Shown here piece by piece: positions 44,119-53,282 of a stretch of 64,000 nucleotides of DNA. The notes beneath the pieces were generated by a model that was not told the origin of the DNA, did not search any database, and saw nothing but the letters and a program-made list of their open reading frames with translations. The position numbers and the translations under genes are program-made. The stretch comes from an uncultured Mycoplasmatota bacterium (GTDB taxonomy: Bacteria > Bacillota_I > Bacilli_A > RF39 > UBA660), in the NCBI GenBank assembly GCA_900549285.1, contig URNW01000001.1, positions 65,017 to 129,016 of the forward strand. The letters run 5' to 3'. Numbering within the stretch: position 1 is the stretch's first letter; every line of letters starts with the position of its first letter.

Positions 44119-46056
44119 ATGATATTTGGCAAGATTTTATATATTAGTGATAATATTGCCCATGTAGAAAACTTGAGCAAAGACACAATAACAGCAGATT
44201 TGATGAACATTCATGTAGTTTTTGAAGATAAAGAGCAACGCATATTAGGAGAAGTAATAGAATTAAATAATGAAGAAATAAAAATTCGCTTTCTAGGAGA
44301 ATATGTAGGAAATAAATATATTAATGGTGTTATTAGAAAACCATTATTATCAAGTTCTTTGCGAATTATTAATAGTGATGAGCTCTTGGAATTAGTAGGT
44401 ACATTAAGTAATAAAAGCTTTACATTAGGTTCTAGTGCCACTTATAAAGGCTTTCAAATATGTCCTAATATTAATGATCTATTTTCCAATCATCTAGCTA
44501 TATTTGGTAATAGTGGATCAGGAAAATCATGTGGAGTATCAAGAATTATCCAAAATATATTCAAGAATCCTAAAACTGTTACATATAATGCTAATATGTT
44601 CTTTTTTGATGCTTATGGAGAATATAAAAATGCTTTTAGCTCACTAAATAAAATCAATCCTCATTATAATTATAAATTTATTACAACTAATCCAACTGAA
44701 CCAACTGATTATTTATTAAAAATTCCTGTAAATTTACTTACATTAGATGATATAGCTTTATTATTACAAGCGAATACTCATTCTCAATTACCTATTCTTG
44801 ATAGAAGTATTAAATATGCTAAAATATTTTCTAGTAACTCTGAAGAAGTAATAAAATATAAAAATCATCTAATTGCAAAAGCTTTAATTGCCATTTTATT
44901 TAGCAATTCTACAACTAGTTACAAAAAAAATGAAATATTCAAAGTAATAGAAGTGTGCCACACCAAAGAATTTAATTTTGATTCCGTCATACCAGGACTA
45001 GGATATACTAGAAGTTTTAGTGAATGTTTTGAAATTGATTCTAATGGTAATTTTGGTGAATCTGTTTTAATTACCGAATATATATTAAAACATATTGATG
45101 AATCTATTACAGAGATGCCAGTTCCAAGTAATGCTTTTTATACCTTAAAAGATTTAGCCAATGCTTTGGAATTTACTTTAATTAGTGAAGGATTTCAAGG
45201 AAATCAAATGATGTATAATGAAGCCATGATTCTACAAGTAAGACTTAATACAATTATTGGTGGAAAAGTAAATAACTATTTTGATGGTTCTAAATATACT
45301 AGTACCAAAGAATTTGTTGCAGAGTTATGCAAAAAAGAAAATACGAGAGCTCAGATTGTCAACATCAATTTAGAAGATATTGATGATGCTTATGCGAAAG
45401 TAATTGTTAAAATAATTTCCAAGATATTATTTGATTATGCAAAAGGGTTACAAAAAAGAGCAAGTATTCCTTTTCACTTATTTTTGGAAGAAGCTCACCG
45501 CTATATTCAACAAGATACAGATACATTTTTACTTGGATATAATATCTTTGACCGTATTGCTAAAGAAGGACGTAAATATGGCGTAATTCTTGATATTATT
45601 TCTCAAAGACCTGTTGAAATAAGTGATACCGTTATTGCCCAATGCTCCAACTTTTTGATATTCAAAATGACACATCCCAAAGATATAAAATATATTGAAG
45701 AGATGTTGCCTAATATCAGTAGTGATGTTATTGAAAAAATGAAAGTATTACAACCAGGAAATTGTGTTGCTTTCGGTAGTGCTTTTAAAATTCCTATGAT
45801 TTGTAAATTGGAAATGCCAGATCCAATGCCATATTCAACAAATTGCAATGTATCTGCATGTTGGGAAGAAGTTCCATCAAATTCTGCAACTATTGCTCCA
45901 GAGCCTATCTCTAATAATTACAAAACAGAAGGGATTTCTACTAATGATTTAGAAAATAAAATTTCTTCATCTCCACAAGAAGGTTTTAATAATTCATCAA
46001 ATAATGAAGATTTTGAGCCAATGTCTGGAATGGGCGATATATCTAAATTTGGCTAG
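44119..46056 (+). CDS. HerA/DUF87-type ATPase
   Basis: A 645-residue ATPase. Residues 1-95 look like the HAS-barrel found in HerA (GKILYISDNIAHVENL; EVIELNNEEIKIRFLGE). Walker A GNSGSGKSCG at about 132, Walker B with FLEEAHRYIQ near 455, sensor DIISQRPVEISDTVIAQ, and an arginine-finger-like region. The last 60 residues are Ser/Asn-rich and disordered. HerA proteins are hexameric DNA translocases, working in repair with NurA or in anti-phage systems with SIR2 or other effectors; none of these partners is adjacent. Own promoter (TATAAT at 44089) and terminator. Confidence 0.8.
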   Translation: MIFGKILYISDNIAHVENLSKDTITADLMNIHVVFEDKEQRILGEVIELNNEEIKIRFLGEYVGNKYINGVIRKPLLSSSLRIINSDELLELVGTLSNKSFTLGSSATYKGFQICPNINDLFSNHLAIFGNSGSGKSCGVSRIIQNIFKNPKTVTYNANMFFFDAYGEYKNAFSSLNKINPHYNYKFITTNPTEPTDYLLKIPVNLLTLDDIALLLQANTHSQLPILDRSIKYAKIFSSNSEEVIKYKNHLIAKALIAILFSNSTTSYKKNEIFKVIEVCHTKEFNFDSVIPGLGYTRSFSECFEIDSNGNFGESVLITEYILKHIDESITEMPVPSNAFYTLKDLANALEFTLISEGFQGNQMMYNEAMILQVRLNTIIGGKVNNYFDGSKYTSTKEFVAELCKKENTRAQIVNINLEDIDDAYAKVIVKIISKILFDYAKGLQKRASIPFHLFLEEAHRYIQQDTDTFLLGYNIFDRIAKEGRKYGVILDIISQRPVEISDTVIAQCSNFLIFKMTHPKDIKYIEEMLPNISSDVIEKMKVLQPGNCVAFGSAFKIPMICKLEMPDPMPYSTNCNVSACWEEVPSNSATIAPEPISNNYKTEGISTNDLENKISSSPQEGFNNSSNNEDFEPMSGMGDISKFG

Positions 46057-46075
46057 AATATTTTCTAGCTTTTTT
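46052..46075 (+). terminator. terminator after herA-like gene
   Basis: GCTAGAA, 4-base loop, TTCTAGC, then T run; starts at the stop codon. Confidence 0.8.
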
Positions 46076-46097
46076 ATGTAAAAATATGTCTAAGTAC

Positions 46098-46127
46098 TTG
46101 TATAAAAATTATAATATATGTTATAAT
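46098..46127 (+). promoter_or_regulatory. promoter of 6S RNA
   Basis: TTGTAT, 18-base spacer, TATAAT, with the RNA starting about 6 bases later. Confidence 0.6.
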
Positions 46128-46132
46128 AAAAA

Positions 46133-46313
46133 TGCCTAGAGGATATAGTTTATCTGTAGCATAAAACCGACTATGTGATATTATTGGGAGAATAATTACA
46201 TGTGGAGTTGAAGACTGGTCTTTGATTAGCCAGGATCCAGAAGCATGTATGTTTCTTACCACCTCGCGAGAGCGGGTTTTTTATCACCAGATAGACTTTC
46301 CATCTAGGTTTTT
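46133..46313 (+). ncRNA. ssrS: 6S RNA
   Basis: About 180 bases with no gene, between a promoter and a T run. The ends close on each other: CCTAGAGG at 46135-46142 pairs with CC-A-TCTAGG at 46300-46308. Inner helices include TATTATT/AATAATT (46178-46198) and the GC-rich CTCGC/GCGGG hairpin at 46262-46282, consistent with a long, interrupted hairpin. It lies just before tcdA, the same place as bsrA (6S-1) between aspS and yrvM in B. subtilis. 6S RNA mimics an open promoter and binds sigma-A polymerase. The identity rests on position, size and fold, not on a database match. Confidence 0.7.
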
Positions 46314-46341
46314 ATTTGATATAATTTTTGTGGTGATATAT

Positions 46342-47022
46342 ATGTTTGATAGATTAATCCCCTTAATAGGAGAAGAAAACCTAAAAAAAATTAAAAATAC
46401 AAATATATTATTAATAGGAATAGGTGGAGTAGGGGGTTTTACTCTTGAAGCTCTTGTTAGGAGTGGCTTTCAAAATATTACTATAATTGATGGTGATACC
46501 ATTGATGAATCCAACTTAAATAGACAAATAATTACAAATAATAAGAACATTGGAAATTTAAAAGGAGAAGAAGCTTCAAAAAGATATTTATCGATCAATT
46601 GTAATTTAAATTTAAAAATTTTAAATATTTTTTTAACAAAGGAAAATTTTAGCAAATATATAAACGAAAAATATGACTATATTATTGATGCTTGTGATAG
46701 CTTAAACATTAAAGTAGAATTAATAAAATATGCCCAAAAAAACTCTATTAAAATAATTACAGCATTAGGAACTGGAAAAAAAGTAAATCCTCAATATTTA
46801 GAAATAACTACTTTAGATAAAACAAAAAATGATCCTCTAGCTAGAAAAATACGCAATCTAGTTAGAAAAGAAAACTTAAATTTAAAAGTTCCAGTTGTAT
46901 TTAGTAACGAAAGTCCGCTTAATACTAAAAATACAATCGGTTCTTGTATATTTGTCCCAGCTGTTGCAGGAATTTATTTAGCCAATTATGTTTTTTTAGA
47001 CATTATAAAACCTCAAGAATAA
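46342..47022 (+). CDS. tcdA: tRNA threonylcarbamoyladenosine dehydratase
   Basis: A 226-residue E1-like enzyme: FDRLIPLIGEENLKKI, nucleotide-binding GIGGVGGFTLEALVRSG, DGDTIDESNLNRQI and DACDSLNIKVELI. It cyclises t6A37 to ct6A in tRNA. ATG 46342 follows GTGGTGAT; the longer open frame upstream runs into the 6S RNA and is not used. tcdA next to rarA (with gpsA between) matches the Bacilli order yrvM-yrvN. Confidence 0.9.
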   Translation: MFDRLIPLIGEENLKKIKNTNILLIGIGGVGGFTLEALVRSGFQNITIIDGDTIDESNLNRQIITNNKNIGNLKGEEASKRYLSINCNLNLKILNIFLTKENFSKYINEKYDYIIDACDSLNIKVELIKYAQKNSIKIITALGTGKKVNPQYLEITTLDKTKNDPLARKIRNLVRKENLNLKVPVVFSNESPLNTKNTIGSCIFVPAVAGIYLANYVFLDIIKPQE

Positions 47023-47034
47023 TTTTGAGGTTTT
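47007..47034. terminator. bidirectional terminator tcdA/gpsA
   Basis: AAAACCTCAA and TTGAGGTTTT with an 8-base loop, between convergent genes. Confidence 0.8.
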
Positions 47035-47037
47035 AAT

Positions 47038-48012
47038 TTATGCTTTTTTAATTAAAAAATCTACTAATATTTCAGGATCTTTATGATTAATAGCAATATC
47101 ATAAATAATATTAATAATAGGCATTTTTATTTTTCTATTCTTAGTTAAATCTTTAATAGACAAAAGAGTATAATAACCTTCCGTTGTGTTATGTTTTAAG
47201 TATTCATCAATTTCAGCTGTTTCTTTTCTTTCACCTAATAACCTACCATAACGATAATTTCTACTTTTAGGACTACTTGCAGTAAGCATTAAATCACCAA
47301 TACCTGCAAAAGACATGATCGTTTTAGGATTACACTCCATTTTTACTAGCAATTCTTTTATATCATGCATAGATTCTGTAATTAAAAATGCTCTCGTTGA
47401 TTCACTAAACCCCAGTCCATCAAGAATTCCAGAAGCAATAGCAATAACATTTTTAACACTTCCACAAAGTTGAGTACCATATAAATCTCTGTTTTCTCTT
47501 AGTTTAAGTCTTTCATTATCAAAAGCTAAACTAGTAAATTGAAAAGCTTTATTAGTAGTTACAGCTGCAGATAAAGCAACTGGATCTTGATTAATTAAAT
47601 CAATAGCAAAAGTAGGTCCAGAAATAACGGCAATATGTTTTGCTTTAAGTTCATTTCTAACAATATCTGAAAGGAAAGAAAAAGTATTATTTTCAATCCC
47701 TTTACTAGCTATACAAATGGGAGTTAAAACATTAAAATATTTTTTCATCTGATTGCATATAGTTCTAATATATTTAGCAGATGTTGCTAAAACCACAAAA
47801 TCAGCACTTTCTAAAGCTTCTTTTAAGTCAGATGTAATTTCTATTGCATCAGGTATAAAAGCATCTGTAATAGGCTTTAAATTATGTTTTTCTAAAAAAT
47901 GCTTTTCTAAATCTTGATTTTCTGTCCACATTTTTATATGATGACCATTGCTAACAATATCTAAGCTTAAAGCGATTCCATAAATACCTGTTCCAATAAC
48001 ACTAACTTTCAT
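47038..48012 (-). CDS. gpsA: Glycerol-3-phosphate dehydrogenase [NAD(P)+]
   Basis: A 324-residue enzyme: Rossmann start VIGTGIYGIALSLDI, VVLATSAKYIRTI, ISGPTFAIDL, catalytic Lys in CGSVKNVIAIASGILDGLG (cited in part) and GDLMLTASSPKSRNYRYG. It makes sn-glycerol-3-phosphate for phospholipids. The start overlaps the rarA stop by 4 bases, so the pair is one transcript. Confidence 0.94.
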   Translation of the reverse strand: MKVSVIGTGIYGIALSLDIVSNGHHIKMWTENQDLEKHFLEKHNLKPITDAFIPDAIEITSDLKEALESADFVVLATSAKYIRTICNQMKKYFNVLTPICIASKGIENNTFSFLSDIVRNELKAKHIAVISGPTFAIDLINQDPVALSAAVTTNKAFQFTSLAFDNERLKLRENRDLYGTQLCGSVKNVIAIASGILDGLGFSESTRAFLITESMHDIKELLVKMECNPKTIMSFAGIGDLMLTASSPKSRNYRYGRLLGERKETAEIDEYLKHNTTEGYYTLLSIKDLTKNRKIKMPIINIIYDIAINHKDPEILVDFLIKKA

Positions 48013-49208
48013 TTAATATCCCTCATTTCATCATATACTCTATTTAAATTCATTTCATATTTATTATTCTTTTTAATGTAGTATTTTTTATTTTTTAATT
48101 TATCAGGCATATATTCTTGAACCACATAATCATTTTTAAAATTATGAGGATAAATATAATCTGGAGATCCTTCAATAATATGTTTAGGAATTTCACCCGC
48201 TAAACCTTTATTAATATCATTAATTGCCGCATCAATAGCCAAATAAGTACTATTACTTTTAGGAGATAATGCCATTTCAGCAACAATTTGCCCTAAAGGA
48301 ATTCGTGCCTCAGGTAACCCAACTAACTCAGCAGCATGAATAGCAGCCATTACTTTAGGTCCAATCGCTGGATTAGCAAGTCCAATATCTTCATAAGCAA
48401 TGACGCTCATTCTCCTATAAATACTATCTAAATCTCCCGCAACAATAAGTCTTGCTAGATAATGTAAAGCAGCATCAACATCACTCCCTCGAATAGATTT
48501 TTGAAAAGCACTCAATACTTGATAATGACCATCTTCATCTTTATCATGAAAAAAAACAGGCTTACTATTAATTTTTTTTATTTCATCAATGGTAATAGTA
48601 TGATCTTTAACAGCATAATATGTAACTTCTAAAGTATTTAAAGCAAAACGAAAATCACCAGAAGAAAGCATAGCAATATATTTTAAAGCATCACAATCAA
48701 TATTAATATCTGGTAAATATTCTTTAGCTCTATTTAATCCTTCTACAATATCTTCTAAACTTAATTCTTTTAATTCAAAAATTTGACATCTACTTCTTAT
48801 AGCGGGATTAATTTTATGATAGGGGTTTGAAGTAGTAAGACCAATTAAAATAATTAACCCAGATTCAATATGAGGAAGCAAAATATCTTGTTTATCTTTA
48901 TTCATTCTATGAATTTCATCTATAACCAAAATCATTTCCCCATACATTTTAGCCTCTTCAATAGCAATATCAAAATCTGCCTTATTATTAGTAGTAGCAT
49001 TTAAAAATTTTGAACGAATATGCAACTCATTAATCAAAGCATTAGCGATACTAGTCTTACCAATTCCAGGCTTGCCATATAAGATCATAGAAAATATTTT
49101 ACCATTTGAAACCAAATTTGTTAAAATTTTTCCTTCACCAACCAAATGTTTTTGACCAATAATTTCTTTTAATGTTTTAGGTCTAATTTTATTTGCAAGT
49201 AATTCCAT
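48009..49208 (-). CDS. rarA: Replication-associated recombination protein RarA
   Basis: A 399-residue AAA+ ATPase (MgsA/RarA): LANKIRPKTLKEIIGQKHL, Walker A YGKPGIGKTSIA, Walker B LVIDEIHRMNKDKQD, sensor GLTTSNPYHKINPAIRSRC (cited in part), and the C-terminal tetramerisation part VAYEDIGLANP, GLPEARIPLGQ. It acts at stalled replication forks. Confidence 0.94.
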   Translation of the reverse strand: MELLANKIRPKTLKEIIGQKHLVGEGKILTNLVSNGKIFSMILYGKPGIGKTSIANALINELHIRSKFLNATTNNKADFDIAIEEAKMYGEMILVIDEIHRMNKDKQDILLPHIESGLIILIGLTTSNPYHKINPAIRSRCQIFELKELSLEDIVEGLNRAKEYLPDINIDCDALKYIAMLSSGDFRFALNTLEVTYYAVKDHTITIDEIKKINSKPVFFHDKDEDGHYQVLSAFQKSIRGSDVDAALHYLARLIVAGDLDSIYRRMSVIAYEDIGLANPAIGPKVMAAIHAAELVGLPEARIPLGQIVAEMALSPKSNSTYLAIDAAINDINKGLAGEIPKHIIEGSPDYIYPHNFKNDYVVQEYMPDKLKNKKYYIKKNNKYEMNLNRVYDEMRDIK

Positions 49209-49342
49209 ACTATATCCTTTCTTTTTAATATTATATCATATTTTAAAAAAGAAACATATCTTTTCAACTACATACAGTATATAATACATTTGTACGCATG
49301 TCAAGAATTTTAAATTTATGTTATAATATAATTGGTGATAGA

Positions 49343-50260
49343 ATGAAAAAAGAAGAATTAGAAGATATTTTCTCTTACAATCCCGAATTAGAAAAATACA
49401 TAACTGAATATTTAAATTCTGAATATAACACAAGTAAAAATACCAGAGAATCATACACAACTGATCTTTATCTTCTAGCCAAATATTATCCTAAAAAGAA
49501 TCTTAAACACTTAAAAAAAGAAAATATCCAAGAATATTTAAGAAACCAAAATAAATCTAGTAAAACAAAGGCAAGATATCTAACAACTATTAACAATTTC
49601 TACAAGTACTTAATAAACAATAATATTATAAAAGAAAATCCTTGTGAAGGAATAAAAATGCCTAAAATTGAAAAAAAACTTCCTGAATATTTAACAATAG
49701 AAGAAGTAGATAATTTATTAGATATTAGAACTAGTACTGCCTATGATCAAAGAAATAAAGCTATGCTAGAAGTATTATATGCAACAGGAATGAGAATAAG
49801 TGAATTATGTAATTTAACTACGAGTAATCTCTTCTTAGAAGATAAATTAATTAAAGTAATGGGGAAGGGAAGCAAAGAAAGATTAATACCAATAAATGAC
49901 ATAGCCATTGATTTTTTAAATAATTACTTGAAATTTGGAAGAAATGAATTATTAGGAACAACTTCTTGTGAATATGTATTTATAAGTTCTAGACACACCA
50001 AAATAACCAGACAAGCATTTTTCAAATATATAAAAAAAATATGTCAAGAAAAGGGAATTAACAAGAAAATAAGTCCTCATATCCTTAGACATTCTTTTGC
50101 AACACACTTATTAAGTAATGGAGCTGATTTAAGAATTGTCCAAGAATTACTAGGACATAGCGATATTTCAACAACTCAAATCTATACCCATTTATCTAAT
50201 GAAAAAATAGAAAAAGAATATGATAAACATCCATTTATGCATGAAAAAAGCCACTATTAA
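49343..50260 (+). CDS. Xer-type tyrosine recombinase
   Basis: A 305-residue recombinase with SAM-like N-terminal domain and catalytic residues Arg (ATGMRISEL), Lys (GKGSKERLIPI), His-x-x-Arg (HILRHSFATHLL), His (LGHSDISTTQ) and Tyr (IYTHLS). Layout and length match chromosomal XerC or XerD, which resolve chromosome dimers at dif; which one cannot be told by eye. No mobile-element genes flank it. ATG 49343 follows TTGGTGATAG. Confidence 0.88.
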   Translation: MKKEELEDIFSYNPELEKYITEYLNSEYNTSKNTRESYTTDLYLLAKYYPKKNLKHLKKENIQEYLRNQNKSSKTKARYLTTINNFYKYLINNNIIKENPCEGIKMPKIEKKLPEYLTIEEVDNLLDIRTSTAYDQRNKAMLEVLYATGMRISELCNLTTSNLFLEDKLIKVMGKGSKERLIPINDIAIDFLNNYLKFGRNELLGTTSCEYVFISSRHTKITRQAFFKYIKKICQEKGINKKISPHILRHSFATHLLSNGADLRIVQELLGHSDISTTQIYTHLSNEKIEKEYDKHPFMHEKSHY

Positions 50261-50279
50261 TAATATATCGTGGCTTTTT
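50245..50279 (+). terminator. terminator after xer
   Basis: AAAAAGCCAC and GTGGCTTTTT: 10-bp stem. Confidence 0.8.
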
Positions 50280-50283
50280 ATAT

Positions 50284-50412
50284 TTAGCGAGCTTCTCTAT
50301 TAGCTTTAGAACTTCTTTCGCTTTTTTCATTTCTAGAATTTCTAGATTCACTTCTAGAGTTTCTACAATTCTTATTATTTTTAGAGTTCTTATTTTCTCT
50401 ATTATTTTTCAT
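50284..50412 (-). CDS. 42-residue Asn/Ser/Arg-rich peptide
   Basis: A short gene with a strong GGGAGG site ahead of ATG 50412, encoding 42 residues made almost wholly of Asn, Ser, Arg, Lys and Glu (MKNNRENKNSKNNKNC, SRSESRNSRNEK). A single Cys is at position 16. It is highly basic and disordered, lies alone, and shares the terminator hairpin with xer. It could be a small spore core or coat peptide or a nucleic-acid binder; no family is recognised. Confidence 0.55.
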   Translation of the reverse strand: MKNNRENKNSKNNKNCRNSRSESRNSRNEKSERSSKANREAR

Positions 50413-50481
50413 TCTCTTTACCTCCCACTATTATTATGAGTTAAATTACATGAAACATTCATATAATTTATTGGTGATTAT

Positions 50482-51234
50482 ATGGAAATTATTGGTGCTT
50501 TACTAGTTTCTACCATTGCAGGGTTATCTACAATATTAGGTTCGTTTGTTATCTTCTTTAAATTTAAAGAAAAAAATATTAATAAATTTATAACAACATC
50601 TTTAGCTTTTTCCCTTGCCATCATGATTGGGATTAGTATTACTGATTTAATTCCAGAATCAACATATATTCTCTTAAAAAATTATGGAATAGGAAAGGGA
50701 ATTATTTTTTCTCTAATTGCTTTTGTTTTAGGAATCATTCTCATAAAATACTTAAATAAATTGATAAATAATACTAAACAATCAAATGATTTATATAAAC
50801 TAGGAATATTAAATATGTTAGCCTTAGTATTACATAATTTTCCTGAGGGAATTGCAACATTTATGACATCATACAAAGATATAGGAATCGGATTCAAATT
50901 AGCAATTGCTATTGCCTTTCATAATATACCAGAAGGAATATCAATAGCCGTTCCTATCTATTATGCAACAAAATCTAAAAAAAATGCAATCTTTAAAACA
51001 TTCTTATCGGGAATTGCTGAACCAATCGGAGCCTTAATAGCATATATCTTTTTATGCAAATATATAACTGATAGTTTAATTAGCATCATTCTTCTTTTAG
51101 TAGGTGGTATTATGATTACTCTAGCAATTGAAGTAATATTACCAAAAGCAAAGAAATATAATCTTAAAAAATACTTATATTTTGGATTAATAATAGGAAG
51201 TATTCTAATATTATTTAATTACTTAATTTTTTGA
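50482..51234 (+). CDS. ZIP-family metal transporter
   Basis: A 250-residue membrane protein with about eight helices. The metal-path helices carry the ZIP patterns: ALVLHNFPEGIATFM and AIAFHNIPEGISIAVP, plus a GEP-like AEPIGALIAYI. It imports zinc or other divalent cations. It looks like the ZupT/GufA branch. Start follows GGTGAT. Confidence 0.88.
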   Translation: MEIIGALLVSTIAGLSTILGSFVIFFKFKEKNINKFITTSLAFSLAIMIGISITDLIPESTYILLKNYGIGKGIIFSLIAFVLGIILIKYLNKLINNTKQSNDLYKLGILNMLALVLHNFPEGIATFMTSYKDIGIGFKLAIAIAFHNIPEGISIAVPIYYATKSKKNAIFKTFLSGIAEPIGALIAYIFLCKYITDSLISIILLLVGGIMITLAIEVILPKAKKYNLKKYLYFGLIIGSILILFNYLIF

Positions 51235-52158
51235 CTTTGTAATCAAATCATAAACGATTGGAATAAGTATAACTGTCGCAAAAAATTCATAAATAATTAT
51301 AGTTTTATCATAAAAAAAGTCGTTGTAAATTACTATAAATACATAGCAAAAACTTACCGAAAATATAATAGATATATAAATCATTTTTTTAATACTATAT
51401 ATTTGTTTATTTTGAATATATTTAGATAATTTTATTAAAAATATTTTTAACATTCTGGCTAATTTAATTTTTAAAATATAAAACAAGTTAATCAGGGTTA
51501 TAAAAGGAACTTTAAAAAAATAGTTAATTCTACCCCAAAAAGTTAATTTTATTTTTCCTGTTTTAAACAAATATTCTACCTTTTCTATATTAAAACATTC
51601 TACCTTTGAGTTAAAAATCATGAATATATTAGAAATAAACAAATTAAAATTAATAATTAATGAAAACATTCCTAAAAATGGAATAATACAAATATATAAT
51701 ATCAAAAGCATTTGTATTAGCCATTGTTTTTGTGTATTTAAAAAATTTAAAAAAGCTTGAAAAATTTCGGGATCAATAACAAAAAAATATAGCAAAGAAC
51801 TTAAAAGTAATATCTCAGGAGCATACTTATTCAAAAGGGAAGGGGAGACATTTTTATCTTTAAAAATTTTAATTAATATATATGTAAATGATAAAACAGA
51901 AAACAAGCTCCAAAATTTACTTTTATAGATAACTAGAAAAGATATTAAAAAAGCAATAAAAAACGCAAATACAATTTCATAAAACAATTTAAATATAAAA
52001 AGTTTGGTACGATATTCCACACTTGATAAAACTTTATAGTTGCAGCTGTTAGAATTAATCGAAAACCAATTCTTAATAAAGTCTTTCATGATAAAGATAA
52101 AATTAATAATTATAATTACACTCATTAGTAAATTAAAAGTACCTAATAATAATTTCAT
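51223..52158 (-). CDS. multi-helix membrane protein, unknown
   Basis: A 311-residue protein of seven to eight hydrophobic helices with a basic loop of about 70 residues (KTGKIKLTFWGRINYFFKVP) before the last two. No motif recognised. ATG 52158 has GAGGAC upstream; a TTG 15 bases earlier is in frame. Its end overlaps the zip gene by 12 bases, tail to tail. Composition is even more AT-rich than neighbours. Confidence 0.55.
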   Translation of the reverse strand: MKLLLGTFNLLMSVIIIINFIFIMKDFIKNWFSINSNSCNYKVLSSVEYRTKLFIFKLFYEIVFAFFIAFLISFLVIYKSKFWSLFSVLSFTYILIKIFKDKNVSPSLLNKYAPEILLLSSLLYFFVIDPEIFQAFLNFLNTQKQWLIQMLLILYICIIPFLGMFSLIINFNLFISNIFMIFNSKVECFNIEKVEYLFKTGKIKLTFWGRINYFFKVPFITLINLFYILKIKLARMLKIFLIKLSKYIQNKQIYSIKKMIYISIIFSVSFCYVFIVIYNDFFYDKTIIIYEFFATVILIPIVYDLITKSKN

Positions 52159-52460
52159 AAAAACAGTCCTCAACTTTTTGATCTATATATTAACATTAAA
52201 TCCTAAAATTTTCAATTATATTTAAATAATTTCAGAGAGCAAAGTTAACATAATATATATTTAGCGAACTATAAAATGTAAGAAAAATTGATCTAAAAAA
52301 CTTAAATCAAATTAGAAAAATACACAAATCCACCATAAGAACTAAACATAATTAATTATATAAACTCATAACTACATAATTATAATTCGTAAAATAATTT
52401 CAATTTAAGGTTAAACACACGCGTATATATCATATTTTAATATATTATAAGGTTATAAAA
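52159..52460. other. AT-rich intergenic stretch
   Basis: About 300 bases without a supported gene, RNA or long repeat. Only simple A/T-rich sequence is seen. Confidence 0.5.
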
Positions 52461-52480
52461 AGAACTTAATTAAAAGTTCT
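52461..52480 (-). terminator. terminator of the exported-protein gene
   Basis: AGAACTT, 6-base loop, AAGTTCT, then TTTTTATAA on the minus strand. Confidence 0.7.
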
Positions 52481-53282
52481 ATTTTAAATTACTTGAATAC
52501 CAATAATAATTATCATGATTGTCTTTCTTAAAAGTATGTTTGTATAATTTACCGTATTTTTTCACAAATTCCTCATTTATTTCAATACTATCATTATCTT
52601 TCAATACTTCAGAACAAGTAGAAATTTCTTCTTCGCTTGTATTTGATCCATAACACTTGTTATCGGATATTCTTAAATAATAATCTGTAATAACAATATC
52701 ATCATTTAGTTTAACAGAAGCCTTATCAATCAATCGATAAATCGTTGCTTCTGGAGTTAAGGAATATATAAAAGTTTCTGCTTCTCCACAATAATACTTT
52801 CCGTTACTATAATAGCAAGCATTTGTACTATTTATATAAAAAGTTTTATCATTAGGTAAGTCTTCGTTGTAAATAGTAGAGTAGGCATTTTCTAAATCAT
52901 CAGAAGAAATAATCTGATAAGAACAAGCCTCCTCCCCTTCTTTTGCAGCAAACTTAATCCCCTCACCTATTTCACATAATTGTACATCATTATCATTTGT
53001 AATAGTTACTTTATGTGAATCAGAACTAATAGATTCTGAGTCTAAAGCATAATAGGCCATGCAAAGCTTATTTTCATTAGAAAGAGTATCTTTATTAACT
53101 TCTTCACCAGAATAGGCATTCAAACCACCACAATGATAAATATCAACTTCTCCTAAGTAAGAATACAATGTTGTTACTTTTTGATCATCCAATTTAAGCG
53201 GTTTATCTCCCAAAAAGATGATAAGTAATATAACAATAACGATTACAACAATTCCTAATACTACTAATACTTTCTTTTTCAC
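52479..53282 (-). CDS. membrane-anchored exported protein, unknown
   Basis: A 267-residue protein: N-terminal helix (residues 4-24, very Val/Ile-rich) and a large acidic exterior domain with eight Cys (for example YHCGG, NKLCMAYYAL, NACYYSNGKYYC, NKCYGS, ISTCSEV), suggesting disulfides. No family recognised. GTG start overlaps the stop of the regulator upstream (TAGTG), so the two are translationally coupled. Confidence 0.6.
   Translation of the reverse strand: MKKKVLVVLGIVVIVIVILLIIFLGDKPLKLDDQKVTTLYSYLGEVDIYHCGGLNAYSGEEVNKDTLSNENKLCMAYYALDSESISSDSHKVTITNDNDVQLCEIGEGIKFAAKEGEEACSYQIISSDDLENAYSTIYNEDLPNDKTFYINSTNACYYSNGKYYCGEAETFIYSLTPEATIYRLIDKASVKLNDDIVITDYYLRISDNKCYGSNTSEEEISTCSEVLKDNDSIEINEEFVKKYGKLYKHTFKKDNHDNYYWYSSNLK

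Noticed and set aside
46222..46341. N-terminal extension of tcdA by 40 residues
   Set aside because: It runs through the 6S RNA terminator and lacks family similarity; ATG 46342 has a good ribosome site.
44119..47022. Defence island around the HerA-like ATPase
   Set aside because: Neighbours are 6S RNA, tcdA and an Asn-rich membrane protein; no effector, nuclease or methylase is present.
49343..50260. Xer gene as integrase of a mobile element
   Set aside because: Length, motifs and housekeeping neighbours fit chromosomal XerC/XerD; no repeats or cargo flank it.
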